Shown in pieces: positions 1 through 5,677 of a DNA stretch of 8,265 bases; the first letter of the stretch is position 1; every line of letters starts with the position of its first letter. The notes beneath the pieces were generated by a model. It was given only the letters and a program-made list of their open reading frames with translations, had not been told where the DNA came from and made no database searches. The stretch comes from Firm-04 sp045600205 (GTDB taxonomy: Bacteria > Bacillota > Clostridia > Oscillospirales > Ruminococcaceae). A program made the position numbers and the translations under genes. Location: positions 1 through 8,265 of the forward strand of contig JAZRXM010000037.1 of NCBI GenBank assembly GCA_045600205.1. Reading direction: 5' to 3'.

Positions 1-92
1 CCTGTGCTGCTGAACAAGTGAAATAGTAGTGTGATGCGTGGTGAGATGAGGTGGATTCGATGATTTCGGGTGGTTGTTCACCCGATGTTTAT

Positions 93-121
93 ATATTACC
101 AGAAAATAGTTAAAAGTGCAA
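93..121 (-). promoter_or_regulatory. Possible promoter reading out of the left edge
   Basis: Minus-strand TTGCAC (121-116) and TAATAT (98-93) with a 17-bp spacer and TG one base before the -10. The matches are partial (3/6 and 4/6), and no start codon with a ribosome binding site follows before the window ends. Confidence 0.25.
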
Positions 122-142
122 AGTGAAACAGCACCGGTCACG

Positions 143-166
143 GATATAATTTTCAAAATTCATATC
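143..166. promoter_or_regulatory. AT-rich near-palindrome, possible operator
   Basis: GATAT-AATTTT (143-153) faces AAAATT-C-ATATC (155-166) around a single C, with one unpaired base. On the minus strand the left half (TATGAATTTT) resembles half of an ArgR/AhrC box, but the other half does not. It lies about 22 bp upstream of the possible outward promoter. Confidence 0.3.
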
Positions 167-329
167 ATTTCCTGCTGATATCTTCTGTTTTCTACAATTT
201 TCGTAAGGATGCGTTTGTGATGCCGTACAGGCATATCTGCGAACGAAATCAACGTATCTGCACGATTAAAAATTTATTTTCGGCTTATGACCATTTTCAC
301 TGTTTTTCATTTCTCTCTGTGCCATAGAC

Positions 330-363
330 AAAAAATGGGGGAACCCCTTGGTAGGGTTCCCCC
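330..363 (-). terminator. Intrinsic terminator of the isp operon
   Basis: Read on the minus strand: a perfect 10-bp stem, GGGGGAACCC (363-354) pairing with GGGTTCCCCC (346-337), a 7-nt loop, then ATTTTTT (336-330). It lies about 143 nt after the stop codon of the ArsC-like gene. The same hairpin without the T-run occurs at 5676-5704, so this terminator is also part of a repeat module. Confidence 0.85.
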
Positions 364-490
364 ACGCCCCCTCCTGACCTGTTGTAAGGAAAAAGGAGGT
401 TTCGCGCTCTGCGGAGCGCGCCCAGAGACGCCGCCTCTGGACTCCGCGATTTTTTGAAAAAAATCGAGTAAAACTTTTGAGATGGATGCC
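338..490. repeat. Module A repeat, copy 1, with about 82 bp of extra sequence
   Basis: Bases 338-384 (hairpin GGGGAACCCC...GGGTTCCCC, then CCCCCTCCTGA..TGTTG) match 5678-5722, with one 2-bp indel and a few changes. Bases 471-490 are identical to 5727-5746. Between these shared ends this copy has 86 nt where the other has 4. The element ends 16 bp from the stop codon of the ArsC-like gene. Confidence 0.75.
391..466. repeat. Multi-hairpin insert in module A copy 1 (module B)
   Basis: Three successive inverted repeats: CGCGCTC/GAGCGCG (403-420, 4-nt loop), CCAGAG/CTCTGG (422-440, 7-nt loop), and an A/T-rich CGATTTTTT/AAAAAATCG (447-466). On the minus strand, 450-434 reads ATCGCGGAGTCCAGAGG, close to the start of the 81-bp unit at 5752 (ATCACGAGGAGTCCAGAGG). 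GTTTCGCGCTCYGCGG also recurs at 8160-8175. Confidence 0.65.
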
Positions 491-505
491 GTAGGTTTCC
501 GTACC

Positions 506-847
506 TTATCCCTCTTTCACCCACTCCGCCCAGATTTTCTGAGCCTCGCCGACAGTCGCCTTTTGTCCGTTTCGAACAATCGGCGTGCGCAGCAGCGAGG
601 GGTCCTCAAGCAGCTTTTCAAACTGCGCATCGGGCAGCAGATAGTGAAAAAGTGTAGCATCAGGGTGTTTTTCGTTCACAAGCTGCTCCACGCCGCCAAC
701 AGCCCGCACCACACTTTCGAGTTCGCGTTTACTCATGCCTTTGCTTGGCAGGTCCACGGACTGAAATTTGATGCCGCGCTCGTGAAAAAAGCGCTCGGCT
801 TTTTTGGTATCAAAGCACTTGGATTTGCCAAAAATCTGAATATTCAC
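506..847 (-). CDS. ArsC/YffB-like thioredoxin-fold protein
   Basis: A 113-residue protein of the ArsC/Spx/YffB superfamily. The N-terminal strand ends in GKSKCFDTKKAERFF, with one cysteine, Cys11, at the ArsC/YffB catalytic position. It lacks the CxxC pair of Spx, so a redox-switch transcription regulator is unlikely. RTPIV at 87-91 supplies the conserved arginine and cis-proline next to the active site, and the C-terminus is a helix (VGEAQKIWAEWV). Family members include glutaredoxin-dependent arsenate reductases and uncharacterised thiol proteins; no ars genes are near, so a general thiol function is equally likely. The start is GTG at 847, with an AGGTG motif that overlaps the ispF stop codon; the gap is 9 nt. 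It is the last gene of the operon and is followed by hairpin repeats and an intrinsic terminator. Confidence 0.92.
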   Translation of the reverse strand: MNIQIFGKSKCFDTKKAERFFHERGIKFQSVDLPSKGMSKRELESVVRAVGGVEQLVNEKHPDATLFHYLLPDAQFEKLLEDPSLLRTPIVRNGQKATVGEAQKIWAEWVKEG

Positions 848-856
848 GGTATCACC

Positions 857-1387
857 TCAAAGCGGAATGACGCGCCCGACAGGACGACGACGGAATGCGG
901 ACGGAATCGGCTGCAACAGGACAACGCAGTGTGCCGCAATACCCTCCTCATTCCCCGTAAATCCGAGCTTTTCCTCGGTCGTAGCCTTCACGCTGACCTG
1001 ATTCAGGTCGCAGCCCAGCTTGGTTGCAAGATTTTTGCGCATTTGCGGGATATGCGGAGCGAGTTTGGGTGCCTGCGCGAGAATGGTGGCATCGAGGTTG
1101 CCGATTTGCCAGCCCTCGCGTTGAATCAGCCCGTTGACGTGGTAAAGCAGCTGCAAACTGTCAGCGCCTGCGTAACGAGGGTCGGTATCGGGAAAATGCT
1201 GTCCGATATCGCCGAGTGCGAGTGCGCCGAGCATCGCGTCCATGATGGCGTGGGTCAGGACATCTGCATCGGAGTGACCGAGCAAACCGCGTGTATGCGG
1301 GATTTCCACGCCGCCGAGAATGAGTTTTCTGTCCTCGGTCAGGCGGTGTACGTCATAGCCGTGACCGATGCGCATGGTCAGTTCCAT
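857..1387 (-). CDS. ispF: 2-C-methyl-D-erythritol 2,4-cyclodiphosphate synthase IspF
   Basis: Cyclises CDP-methylerythritol 2-phosphate to the 2,4-cyclodiphosphate with release of CMP; family enzymes are metal-dependent trimers. Seen: GHGYDVH with Asp12 and His14, HSDADVLTHAIMDAMLGALALGDIG in segments from 38 on with His46 as third metal ligand, HFPDTDP (64-70), and the CMP-site motif KATTEEKLGFTG (134-145). At 176 residues it is about 15-20 longer than most IspF proteins. The extra part is an arginine/proline-rich tail (PIPSAFRRRPVGRVIPL) after the usual HCVVLLQ end. The ATG at 1387 is used because GGAGG at 1397-1401 is 9 nt away. A second ATG at 1375 would give the more common MRIGHGYDVH start but is poorly spaced. 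The ribosome binding site lies inside the ispD end. Confidence 0.96.
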   Translation of the reverse strand: MELTMRIGHGYDVHRLTEDRKLILGGVEIPHTRGLLGHSDADVLTHAIMDAMLGALALGDIGQHFPDTDPRYAGADSLQLLYHVNGLIQREGWQIGNLDATILAQAPKLAPHIPQMRKNLATKLGCDLNQVSVKATTEEKLGFTGNEEGIAAHCVVLLQPIPSAFRRRPVGRVIPL

Positions 1388-1391
1388 ATGA

Positions 1392-2093
1392 TTATTCCTC
1401 CGTATTTGCGTGATTTTGTAGTAAGAAAGCTTCTGCCACGGCGAAGTCCTCCGGTGTGGTGAGCTTGATGTTGGTGTAGTCGCCGCAGGTCATTGCCACA
1501 CGGACGCCGAGTGCCTCCACAAGCTGGCAGTCGTCGGTAAAATCGACGCCTTTGCGCTTGGCATCGGCGGCAGCTTTTTCATAGAGCGAGCGGCGAAAGA
1601 CCTGTGGTGTCTGCGTGAGGTAGAGCGTGCTGCGGTTCGGGGTATCCGTGATAAATCCCCCATTTACGACCTTTATGGTATCCTTGACGGGCATACCGAG
1701 CGTGGCAGCCCCATGGGTACGCGCATCCGCAATGACCTTTTCGATGTCCTGAAGCCGCACGAGGGGTCTTGCGCCGTCGTGAATGGCAACGTAGTCCACG
1801 GTATCGGAAACGGCAGCAAAACCGTTCAAAACGCTCTGCTGACGGGTTTCCCCGCCCATGACAAGGCGAATCGGGAGCGGAAGCTGCATTTTGCGGATAA
1901 TTTCGGCAAATTCTGGTTCATCTTTCGGTCTGCAAACAACAAGAAACTCCGCCACGCTTTCCGATAAGCAAAACGTGCGGAGCGATTGTTCCAGAACCGT
2001 TGCATCCCCGAGGGGGTGCAGGATTTTATGGATGCCGCCCATTCTGGTGGCGTTGCCTGCGCACACCAGAAGGACAGCGGTATCTTTTGACAT
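1392..2093 (-). CDS. ispD: 2-C-methyl-D-erythritol 4-phosphate cytidylyltransferase IspD
   Basis: Joins MEP and CTP to give CDP-methylerythritol plus pyrophosphate in the MEP isoprenoid pathway; cytoplasmic. The 233-residue length is normal. Seen: the CTP loop CAGNATRMGG (11-20) with Arg17 and, just after, Lys23; GGETRQQSVLNG (80-91); HDGARPLV (105-112); PVKDTIK (135-141); RSTLYLTQTPQVF (154-166); FTDDCQLVE (185-193); and NIKLTTPEDF near 208-217 with Lys210. All expected active-site positions are present. The ATG at 2093 is chosen because GGAG at 2103-2106 is 9 nt upstream. A longer open frame to 2360 only overlaps the zinc-ribbon gene. The gap to the upstream stop codon is 1 nt and to ispF 4 nt, which suggests coupled translation. 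IspD and IspF are separate genes here, not the fused form known in some proteobacteria. Confidence 0.96.
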   Translation of the reverse strand: MSKDTAVLLVCAGNATRMGGIHKILHPLGDATVLEQSLRTFCLSESVAEFLVVCRPKDEPEFAEIIRKMQLPLPIRLVMGGETRQQSVLNGFAAVSDTVDYVAIHDGARPLVRLQDIEKVIADARTHGAATLGMPVKDTIKVVNGGFITDTPNRSTLYLTQTPQVFRRSLYEKAAADAKRKGVDFTDDCQLVEALGVRVAMTCGDYTNIKLTTPEDFAVAEAFLLQNHANTEE

Positions 2094-2094
2094 A

Positions 2095-2673
2095 TCAGTT
2101 GACTCCGGGAGCCTTGTTGCCGCAGTTTGCGCAGAACAGAGCATCGGGAGCGAGTTCCTGATGGCAGTTCGGGCAGACATTTGCCTGCGGAGCAGCAGGA
2201 GCGACGGTTTCGGGGATGACCTTCTCGCCGCAGGAAGCACAGAACAGCGCGCCGTTTGCGAGCGATGCGCCACACTTCTGGCAGACATTTGCGGCAGCGG
2301 GGGTCTGAGGAATCTCAGGCTGCGGAATGGTGTTGCCGCAGCTCGGACAGAACTTCGCATCTTTTGCGATAGCAGCGCCGCAGTTGGGGCAGTTGGGGGT
2401 ACCGTCGAGGTTATCGAGTTCCTTCTTCTTCGCGTTGATCTCGTCGATCAGCGGGAGAATGCCCTCGAACAGCGGAGCGTATTCCTCAGGAAAACCGTTC
2501 TTGTTCTCTTCGAAGAACTTTTTTCCGATGTCGCAGTAGCGGTTGCGGAGTTCGTTCTCGCAGTTGGTGATTTCCTTTTTCAGGCGGGTCTTGTCGGCGA
2601 GATTTTTCGCGCCGTCAGAAACCTCACGGGCGGTTTTGGTTACGGATGCGGCAATATTATCAAAGAAACCCAT
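2095..2673 (-). CDS. Zinc-ribbon protein with helical N-terminus and three C4 zinc ribbons
   Basis: A 192-residue protein of unknown role. Residues 1-90 are charged and probably helical/coiled-coil, beginning with MGFFDNI and continuing through a lysine/glutamate-rich stretch. They are followed by three similar zinc ribbons of the CxxC-x10-CxxC type: Cys95/98/109/112, Cys131/134/145/148 and Cys167/170/181/184, joined by Pro/Ala-rich linkers. No membrane segment is visible, unlike many double-zinc-ribbon proteins of Firmicutes. Ribbons of this type usually bind structural zinc and mediate protein or nucleic-acid contacts; the partner is unknown. It has a strong start: GGAGG at 2683-2687, 9 nt from the ATG, behind a perfect-consensus promoter. 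Its stop codon is separated by one nucleotide from the ispD start, and its last codons carry the ispD ribosome binding site, so it is the first gene of the isp operon. Confidence 0.92.
   Translation of the reverse strand: MGFFDNIAASVTKTAREVSDGAKNLADKTRLKKEITNCENELRNRYCDIGKKFFEENKNGFPEEYAPLFEGILPLIDEINAKKKELDNLDGTPNCPNCGAAIAKDAKFCPSCGNTIPQPEIPQTPAAANVCQKCGASLANGALFCASCGEKVIPETVAPAAPQANVCPNCHQELAPDALFCANCGNKAPGVN
2103..2106 (-). promoter_or_regulatory. ispD ribosome binding site inside the zinc-ribbon gene
   Basis: GGAG lies in the codons for the last residues of the zinc-ribbon protein, 9 nt from the ispD ATG at 2093. With a 1-nt intergenic gap this implies that ribosomes ending the first gene reinitiate on ispD. 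Confidence 0.75.
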
Positions 2674-2716
2674 GGAAAAAATCCTCCTTTATGAACGCAT
2701 GAACTGCGTTTTTTTG

Positions 2717-2745
2717 ATTATAGCATATTACCAAAGATTTGTCAA
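2717..2745 (-). promoter_or_regulatory. Perfect sigma-A consensus promoter for the zinc-ribbon/ispDF operon
   Basis: On the minus strand, TTGACA (2745-2740) and TATAAT (2722-2717) are separated by exactly 17 bp, and TG one base before the -10 box makes it an extended -10. Both hexamers match the consensus fully. The expected start near 2710 gives a leader of about 37 nt before the ATG at 2673. A 6-bp inverted repeat (AACGCA, TGAAC, TGCGTT; 2694-2710) sits at the start of that leader. Strong constitutive transcription is inferred. Confidence 0.9.
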
Positions 2746-2785
2746 GGCAGTCGGGGATGGGTTCTGCTCTCCCCTGCTGATGAGA

Positions 2786-3688
2786 TCAGCCCATCAGTTT
2801 GACCATGACGGCTTTTTGTGCGTGCAGACGGTTTTCCGCCTCATCGAAGATCTCATTTGCGTGAGCTTCGAACACTTTCTCGGTAATTTCCTCGCCGCGG
2901 TGAGCGGGCAGGCAGTGCTGAACCATGCAATCTGCATGAGCGGCACCCATGACGTCGTCGTTGACCTGATAGCCGTTGAATGCGATTCTGCGCTGAGCAG
3001 CCTCGTCCTCCTGACCCATGGAAGCCCAGACATCCGTGAAGATGACGTCTGCGTTTTCAGCCGCAAGTACGGGAGAATCGGTCATAGAGAAGCCGCCGTT
3101 TGCATTGGCAAAATCGAGCACCTTCTGGTCAGGCTGATAGTTGTTCGGGCAGGCAATGCTGACCTGCATACCGACTTTCAGACCGCCGACGATCAGGGAA
3201 TTTGCCATGTTGTTGCCGTCGCCGATATAGCACATTTTCAGACCGTTGAAGCCGCCCTTGTATTCCCGAATGGTCATGAGGTCGGCAAGGACCTGACAGG
3301 GATGACAGAAGTCGGTCAGACCGTTGATGATCGGAATTGAGCCGTAGGAAGCGAGGTCCTCGACCTCTTTCTGTTCAAAGGTACGGATCATGATGCCGTC
3401 CAGATAGCGGGACAGGACTCTTGCGGTATCCTGAACGGGCTCGCCTCTGCCGATCTGGAGATCGCGGGAGGAGAGGAACAGCGGATGACCGCCCAGCTGG
3501 GTCATACCCGTTTCAAAGGAAACGCGGGTACGGGTGGAAGCCTTCTGGAAGATCATGCCGAGGGTCTTGCCCTGCAAATGCGGGTGCGGGATATTATGTT
3601 TGCGCTCATATTTGAGCTGGTCAGCGAGGTTCAGAAGGTCAATGATTTCCTCGGAGGAAAGGTCGAGGAGTTTCAATAAATGCTTCAT
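2786..3688 (-). CDS. argF: Ornithine carbamoyltransferase ArgF
   Basis: Transfers the carbamoyl group from carbamoyl phosphate to ornithine, giving citrulline; cytoplasmic, normally a trimer. With 300 residues it has the usual length. Carbamoyl-phosphate site STRTRVSFE at 51-59, HPCQ at 129-132, nucleotide-like turn GDGNNMANS at 156-164, ornithine-binding DVWASMG at 219-225, and HCLP at 258-261. The DVWxSMG and HCLP motifs separate it from aspartate carbamoyltransferase and are biosynthetic-type. The ATG at 3688 has an AAAGGAAT motif about 9-10 nt upstream. It is the last gene of the argD transcript as far as the window shows. No convincing terminator follows; the next operon's promoter begins about 40 bp beyond the stop codon. 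The catabolic paralogue ArcB is less likely because no arcA or arcC is near. Confidence 0.96.
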   Translation of the reverse strand: MKHLLKLLDLSSEEIIDLLNLADQLKYERKHNIPHPHLQGKTLGMIFQKASTRTRVSFETGMTQLGGHPLFLSSRDLQIGRGEPVQDTARVLSRYLDGIMIRTFEQKEVEDLASYGSIPIINGLTDFCHPCQVLADLMTIREYKGGFNGLKMCYIGDGNNMANSLIVGGLKVGMQVSIACPNNYQPDQKVLDFANANGGFSMTDSPVLAAENADVIFTDVWASMGQEDEAAQRRIAFNGYQVNDDVMGAAHADCMVQHCLPAHRGEEITEKVFEAHANEIFDEAENRLHAQKAVMVKLMG

Positions 3689-3722
3689 AGTACATGATTC
3701 CTTTCGTTGTCAGTATTCTGCA

Positions 3723-4202
3723 TCAGATGATCATGCAGTCGAGGGTCGCGAGCGGCAGCAGCGGATAGAAGTCCTCAAAGAATTCTTCATCCACGCGCAT
3801 CTCATACTTATATTCGGGTTTCGAAGCGCCCGTAATGGTTTTGGAAACGGAAATTGCGGTCAGAGAGCCGATCTCCTTTTCCTTGCAGATGATTTTGTAG
3901 TACATCCGCTTTTCGTCAGCCACGCGGAATGATACGACTTTCTCGCCGTGTGTGAGTTCCATGCGCGGATCGAGAAATTTGGAGCGGCATTTGTATTCGG
4001 CGGCTGGCTTATCATTGAGCATGATCTGGTAAACGGGATGCCGTTCCTCCGTGCCGTCCAACAATACGTAAAGTTCGTATTTATTGGCATCCCGAATGAC
4101 ATAGCCGCCTCTGATTCGTCGCTTGATGGAATAAATGGTGCGGCCTTTGTCGTCAGTCACAATGTATTTACCATGATTTGGAGTAATAAAAAGCCGTAAC
4201 AT
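3723..4202 (-). CDS. Uncharacterised protein, possible Tubby-C2/LURP-one-like fold
   Basis: I do not recognise this 159-residue protein with certainty. It lies 32 nt after argD and 34 nt before argF on the same strand, so it is probably cotranscribed with both. No signal peptide or membrane helix is visible. The chain looks beta-rich: alternating short strands and turns such as KYIVTDDKGRTIYSIK near 12-27, a repeat-like VYQIMLNDKPAAEYK near 57-71, and a final acidic helix-like segment (VDEEFFEDFYPLLPLATLDCMII). That pattern, ending in an ATLDCMI strand, recalls LURP-one/Tubby-C2 barrel proteins, but this is pattern-level inference only. The ATG at 4202 is preferred over the GTG at 4211 because AGAGG at 4211-4215 gives 8-nt spacing. 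No catalytic motif of arginine metabolism is seen, so its place in the cluster need not reflect an arginine role. Confidence 0.85.
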   Translation of the reverse strand: MLRLFITPNHGKYIVTDDKGRTIYSIKRRIRGGYVIRDANKYELYVLLDGTEERHPVYQIMLNDKPAAEYKCRSKFLDPRMELTHGEKVVSFRVADEKRMYYKIICKEKEIGSLTAISVSKTITGASKPEYKYEMRVDEEFFEDFYPLLPLATLDCMII

Positions 4203-4234
4203 TTTCCGCACCTCTTTTCTTTCAATTGAATGAA

Positions 4235-5401
4235 TTATTTTGCAAGCAGAGGAAGAAGAATTTTCAGTCCCTGCTCGATTTCCGTATCAGAAATGGTCAA
4301 CGGCGGCAGCAGTCTGACTCTTTCCTTGGCAGTCAGCACCAGCAGACCGTTTTCTCTTGCTTTGTCCATGATATCGTGGGCATCCTGTGTTTTCAGGGTA
4401 ATACCGATCATCATGCCAAGACCCGTGACCTCGGTGACGCCATCGCAATTTGCAACAGCTTCGCGGATTTTCTTTGCTTTTGCCTGCACGCTTTCGAGGA
4501 AGCCGTCTGCGGTGACCTGTTTGAGCACCTCAAGCGCACCTGCGCAGACAACTGGGTTTCCGCCGAAGGTAGAGCCATGTGCGCCGCCGCCCAGAACCTC
4601 CGCGTGTGCTTCGTCTACCAAACAGCAGCCGATGGGAAGTCCGCCGCCAAGACCTTTTGCGAGGGTCGTGACATTCGGCTTCACGCCGTACTGTTCGGAA
4701 GCAAGGAAGGTACCCGTCCGTCCGACGCCTGTCTGCACTTCATCGACCATGAACAGGATATCGTTTTCGGCGCAAAGTTTTGCAGCCGCCTGTACGAAAT
4801 CTTTGTCCATTGCGCAGACGCCGCCTTCGCCCTGGATCATTTCCATCATCACGGCACAAACGGTACCGTCAAGTTTTGCCTTCAAATCGTCGATATTGTT
4901 GGCTTCAGCGTAGGCAAAGCCCGTAGGGAACGGGAAGAAGAAATTGTGGAATACATCCTGACCGGTTGCGGTGAGGGTCATCATGGTTCTGCCATGGAAG
5001 CTGTTTTTGAGGGTAATGATGGTACCTCTGCCCTCGCCGTACTTGTCGAAGCTGTATTTTCTTGCAAGTTTGAAGGCGCATTCATTTGCCTCTGCGCCTG
5101 AGTTTCCGAGAAACATTCTTGCGTAGCCGGTAATGCCGCAGAGTTTCTCGGCAAATTCCGCCTGTACAGCGGTGTAATAGTAGTTACTGGTATGCTGAAT
5201 AGAACGTACCTGCTTGCAAACGGCGTCTGCCCAGTCATCGTTGCAGTAGCCCAGACTGTTGGTGCCGATGCCGCTGCCGAAGTCGATGTACTGTTTGCCG
5301 TCCTCATCGGTACAGACGCAGCCATGACCGTTTTTCGCGGCGAGGGGCTGTCTGCCGTAAGTTTTCATCAGGTATTGTTCAGAGGTTTCGATGGTATTCA
5401 A
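4235..5401 (-). CDS. argD: Acetylornithine aminotransferase ArgD
   Basis: PLP-dependent class III aminotransferase that converts N-acetylglutamate semialdehyde plus glutamate to N-acetylornithine and 2-oxoglutarate; cytoplasmic. Visible: LMKTYGR near 11-17, PLP-phosphate loop GNSGAEANE (99-107), FHGRT (135-139), QGEGG (190-194), VDEVQTGVGRTG (219-230, Asp220 to the pyridine nitrogen), and the PLP lysine Lys249 in TTLAKGLGGGLPIG. With 388 residues it has the normal family length. I choose a TTG start at 5401-5399 because GGAGGG lies 7 nt upstream. An ATG at 5467 would add 22 hydrophobic, non-family residues and would place the promoter inside the gene. It has its own promoter, separated from argB by a repeat-filled gap. 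Related aminotransferases act on succinyl-ornithine or GABA, but the arg context favours ArgD. Confidence 0.95.
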   Translation of the reverse strand: MNTIETSEQYLMKTYGRQPLAAKNGHGCVCTDEDGKQYIDFGSGIGTNSLGYCNDDWADAVCKQVRSIQHTSNYYYTAVQAEFAEKLCGITGYARMFLGNSGAEANECAFKLARKYSFDKYGEGRGTIITLKNSFHGRTMMTLTATGQDVFHNFFFPFPTGFAYAEANNIDDLKAKLDGTVCAVMMEMIQGEGGVCAMDKDFVQAAAKLCAENDILFMVDEVQTGVGRTGTFLASEQYGVKPNVTTLAKGLGGGLPIGCCLVDEAHAEVLGGGAHGSTFGGNPVVCAGALEVLKQVTADGFLESVQAKAKKIREAVANCDGVTEVTGLGMMIGITLKTQDAHDIMDKARENGLLVLTAKERVRLLPPLTISDTEIEQGLKILLPLLAK

Positions 5402-5408
5402 GTAATAT

Positions 5409-5414
5409 CCCTCC
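5409..5414 (-). promoter_or_regulatory. Ribosome binding site that fixes the argD TTG start
   Basis: GGAGGG on the minus strand is 7 nt from TTG at 5401-5399. It is the only good ribosome binding site in this frame, and it decides for the TTG over the upstream ATG at 5467. Confidence 0.85.
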
Positions 5415-5420
5415 AATATG

Positions 5421-5449
5421 ATTGTATCAAATTTATATGCAAAAATCAA
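5421..5449 (-). promoter_or_regulatory. Promoter of argD
   Basis: Minus-strand TTGATT (5449-5444) and TACAAT (5426-5421) with a 17-bp spacer: 4/6 and 5/6 matches to the sigma-A consensus. Transcription would begin near 5414, almost at the GGAGGG ribosome binding site, leaving a leader of only about 13 nt before the TTG start. An imperfect 20-bp palindrome (5436-5455, TATG...CATA) overlaps the -35 box and is a weak candidate operator for an ArgR/AhrC-type repressor. Confidence 0.7.
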
Positions 5450-5553
5450 TACATATTTTATGAACAATAAGGAATATGTAGTGATTTTGCGTATGGAATC
5501 AGGCGGTCAGTGGAAGCCGCACAGATTTTTAACGTTTTTACGATGAAATACCC
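5450..5553. other. Repeat-free part of the argB-argD gap
   Basis: The gap between argB and argD is 433 bp. From the repeats down to the argD promoter region, about 5450-5542, I see no gene, no ribosome binding site and no strong hairpin. The rest of the gap is the repeat modules listed separately. Confidence 0.6.
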
Positions 5554-5580
5554 ATCACGGGATACCAAAGGGTATTTCAT
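5543..5580. repeat. 11-bp inverted repeat in the argB-argD gap
   Basis: ATGAAATACCC (5543-5553) and GGGTATTTCAT (5570-5580) are perfect inverted arms around 16 nt. The right arm lies inside module C copy 1 and the left arm just outside it. On neither strand is it followed by a T-run, so a terminator role is unproven. Confidence 0.7.
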
Positions 5581-5634
5581 ACGCTTGGGTAGGGTTTGAG
5601 GCGAAGCCCCATTATTATGCGCCGCCGGCACCTC
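5554..5634. repeat. 81-bp two-hairpin repeat (module C), copy 1
   Basis: Starts ATCACGGGATACCAAAGGG and ends in GCGCCGCCGGCACCTC. The second hairpin core reads TTGAGGCGAAGCCCCATTAT. It is the same length as the copy at 5752-5832 and strongly similar to it, most clearly over the last 47 bp. The first half is rearranged so that it pairs with flanking sequence (see 5543-5580). Confidence 0.75.
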
Positions 5635-5677
5635 TGCTCCGTAATTTCATTCCCCACCGTACCTTCATCGTGGTCAT

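Larger units (their letters stand above)
1..329. other. AT-rich intergenic region at the left edge
   Basis: No convincing gene on either strand: all frames are broken and no conserved motif is seen. It contains a 7-bp hairpin (TCGGGTG/CACCCGA, 66-85), an AT-rich palindrome (143-166) and a possible minus-strand promoter (93-121). It lies beyond the isp operon terminator, so it is probably the upstream region of a minus-strand gene outside the window. Confidence 0.6.

Noticed and set aside
1..120. tRNA or riboswitch at the left edge
   Set aside because: No T-arm GGTTCGANTCC, no CCA end and no cloverleaf; the one 7-bp hairpin is not enough for a structured RNA class.
337..490. CRISPR array from repeated GC-rich blocks
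   Set aside because: No regular direct repeats with uniform spacers and no cas genes; the blocks are hairpins of different sequence.
297..524. 75-residue minus-strand open frame
   Set aside because: It runs through the terminator and hairpin repeats and overlaps the end of the ArsC-like gene; the composition is repeat-derived and there is no ribosome binding site.
482..1462. 326-residue plus-strand open frame
   Set aside because: Entirely antisense to the ArsC-like gene, ispF and the end of ispD, all of which have clear family motifs; its own translation resembles nothing.
2094..2360. N-terminal extension of ispD by 89 residues
   Set aside because: It overlaps the zinc-ribbon coding region in another frame, has no family similarity, and the ATG at 2093 has a good ribosome binding site.
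1858..2694. 278-residue plus-strand open frame
   Set aside because: Antisense to ispD and the zinc-ribbon gene; cysteine/arginine patterns come from the reverse complement of real codons.
2753..2774. Terminator after argF (GGGGA...TCCCC)
   Set aside because: Only 5 bp with a 12-nt loop and no T-run, so too weak to call.
5402..5467. Hydrophobic 22-residue extension of ArgD, possible signal peptide
   Set aside because: It would span the promoter and ribosome binding site; ArgD is cytoplasmic and the TTG start fits better.
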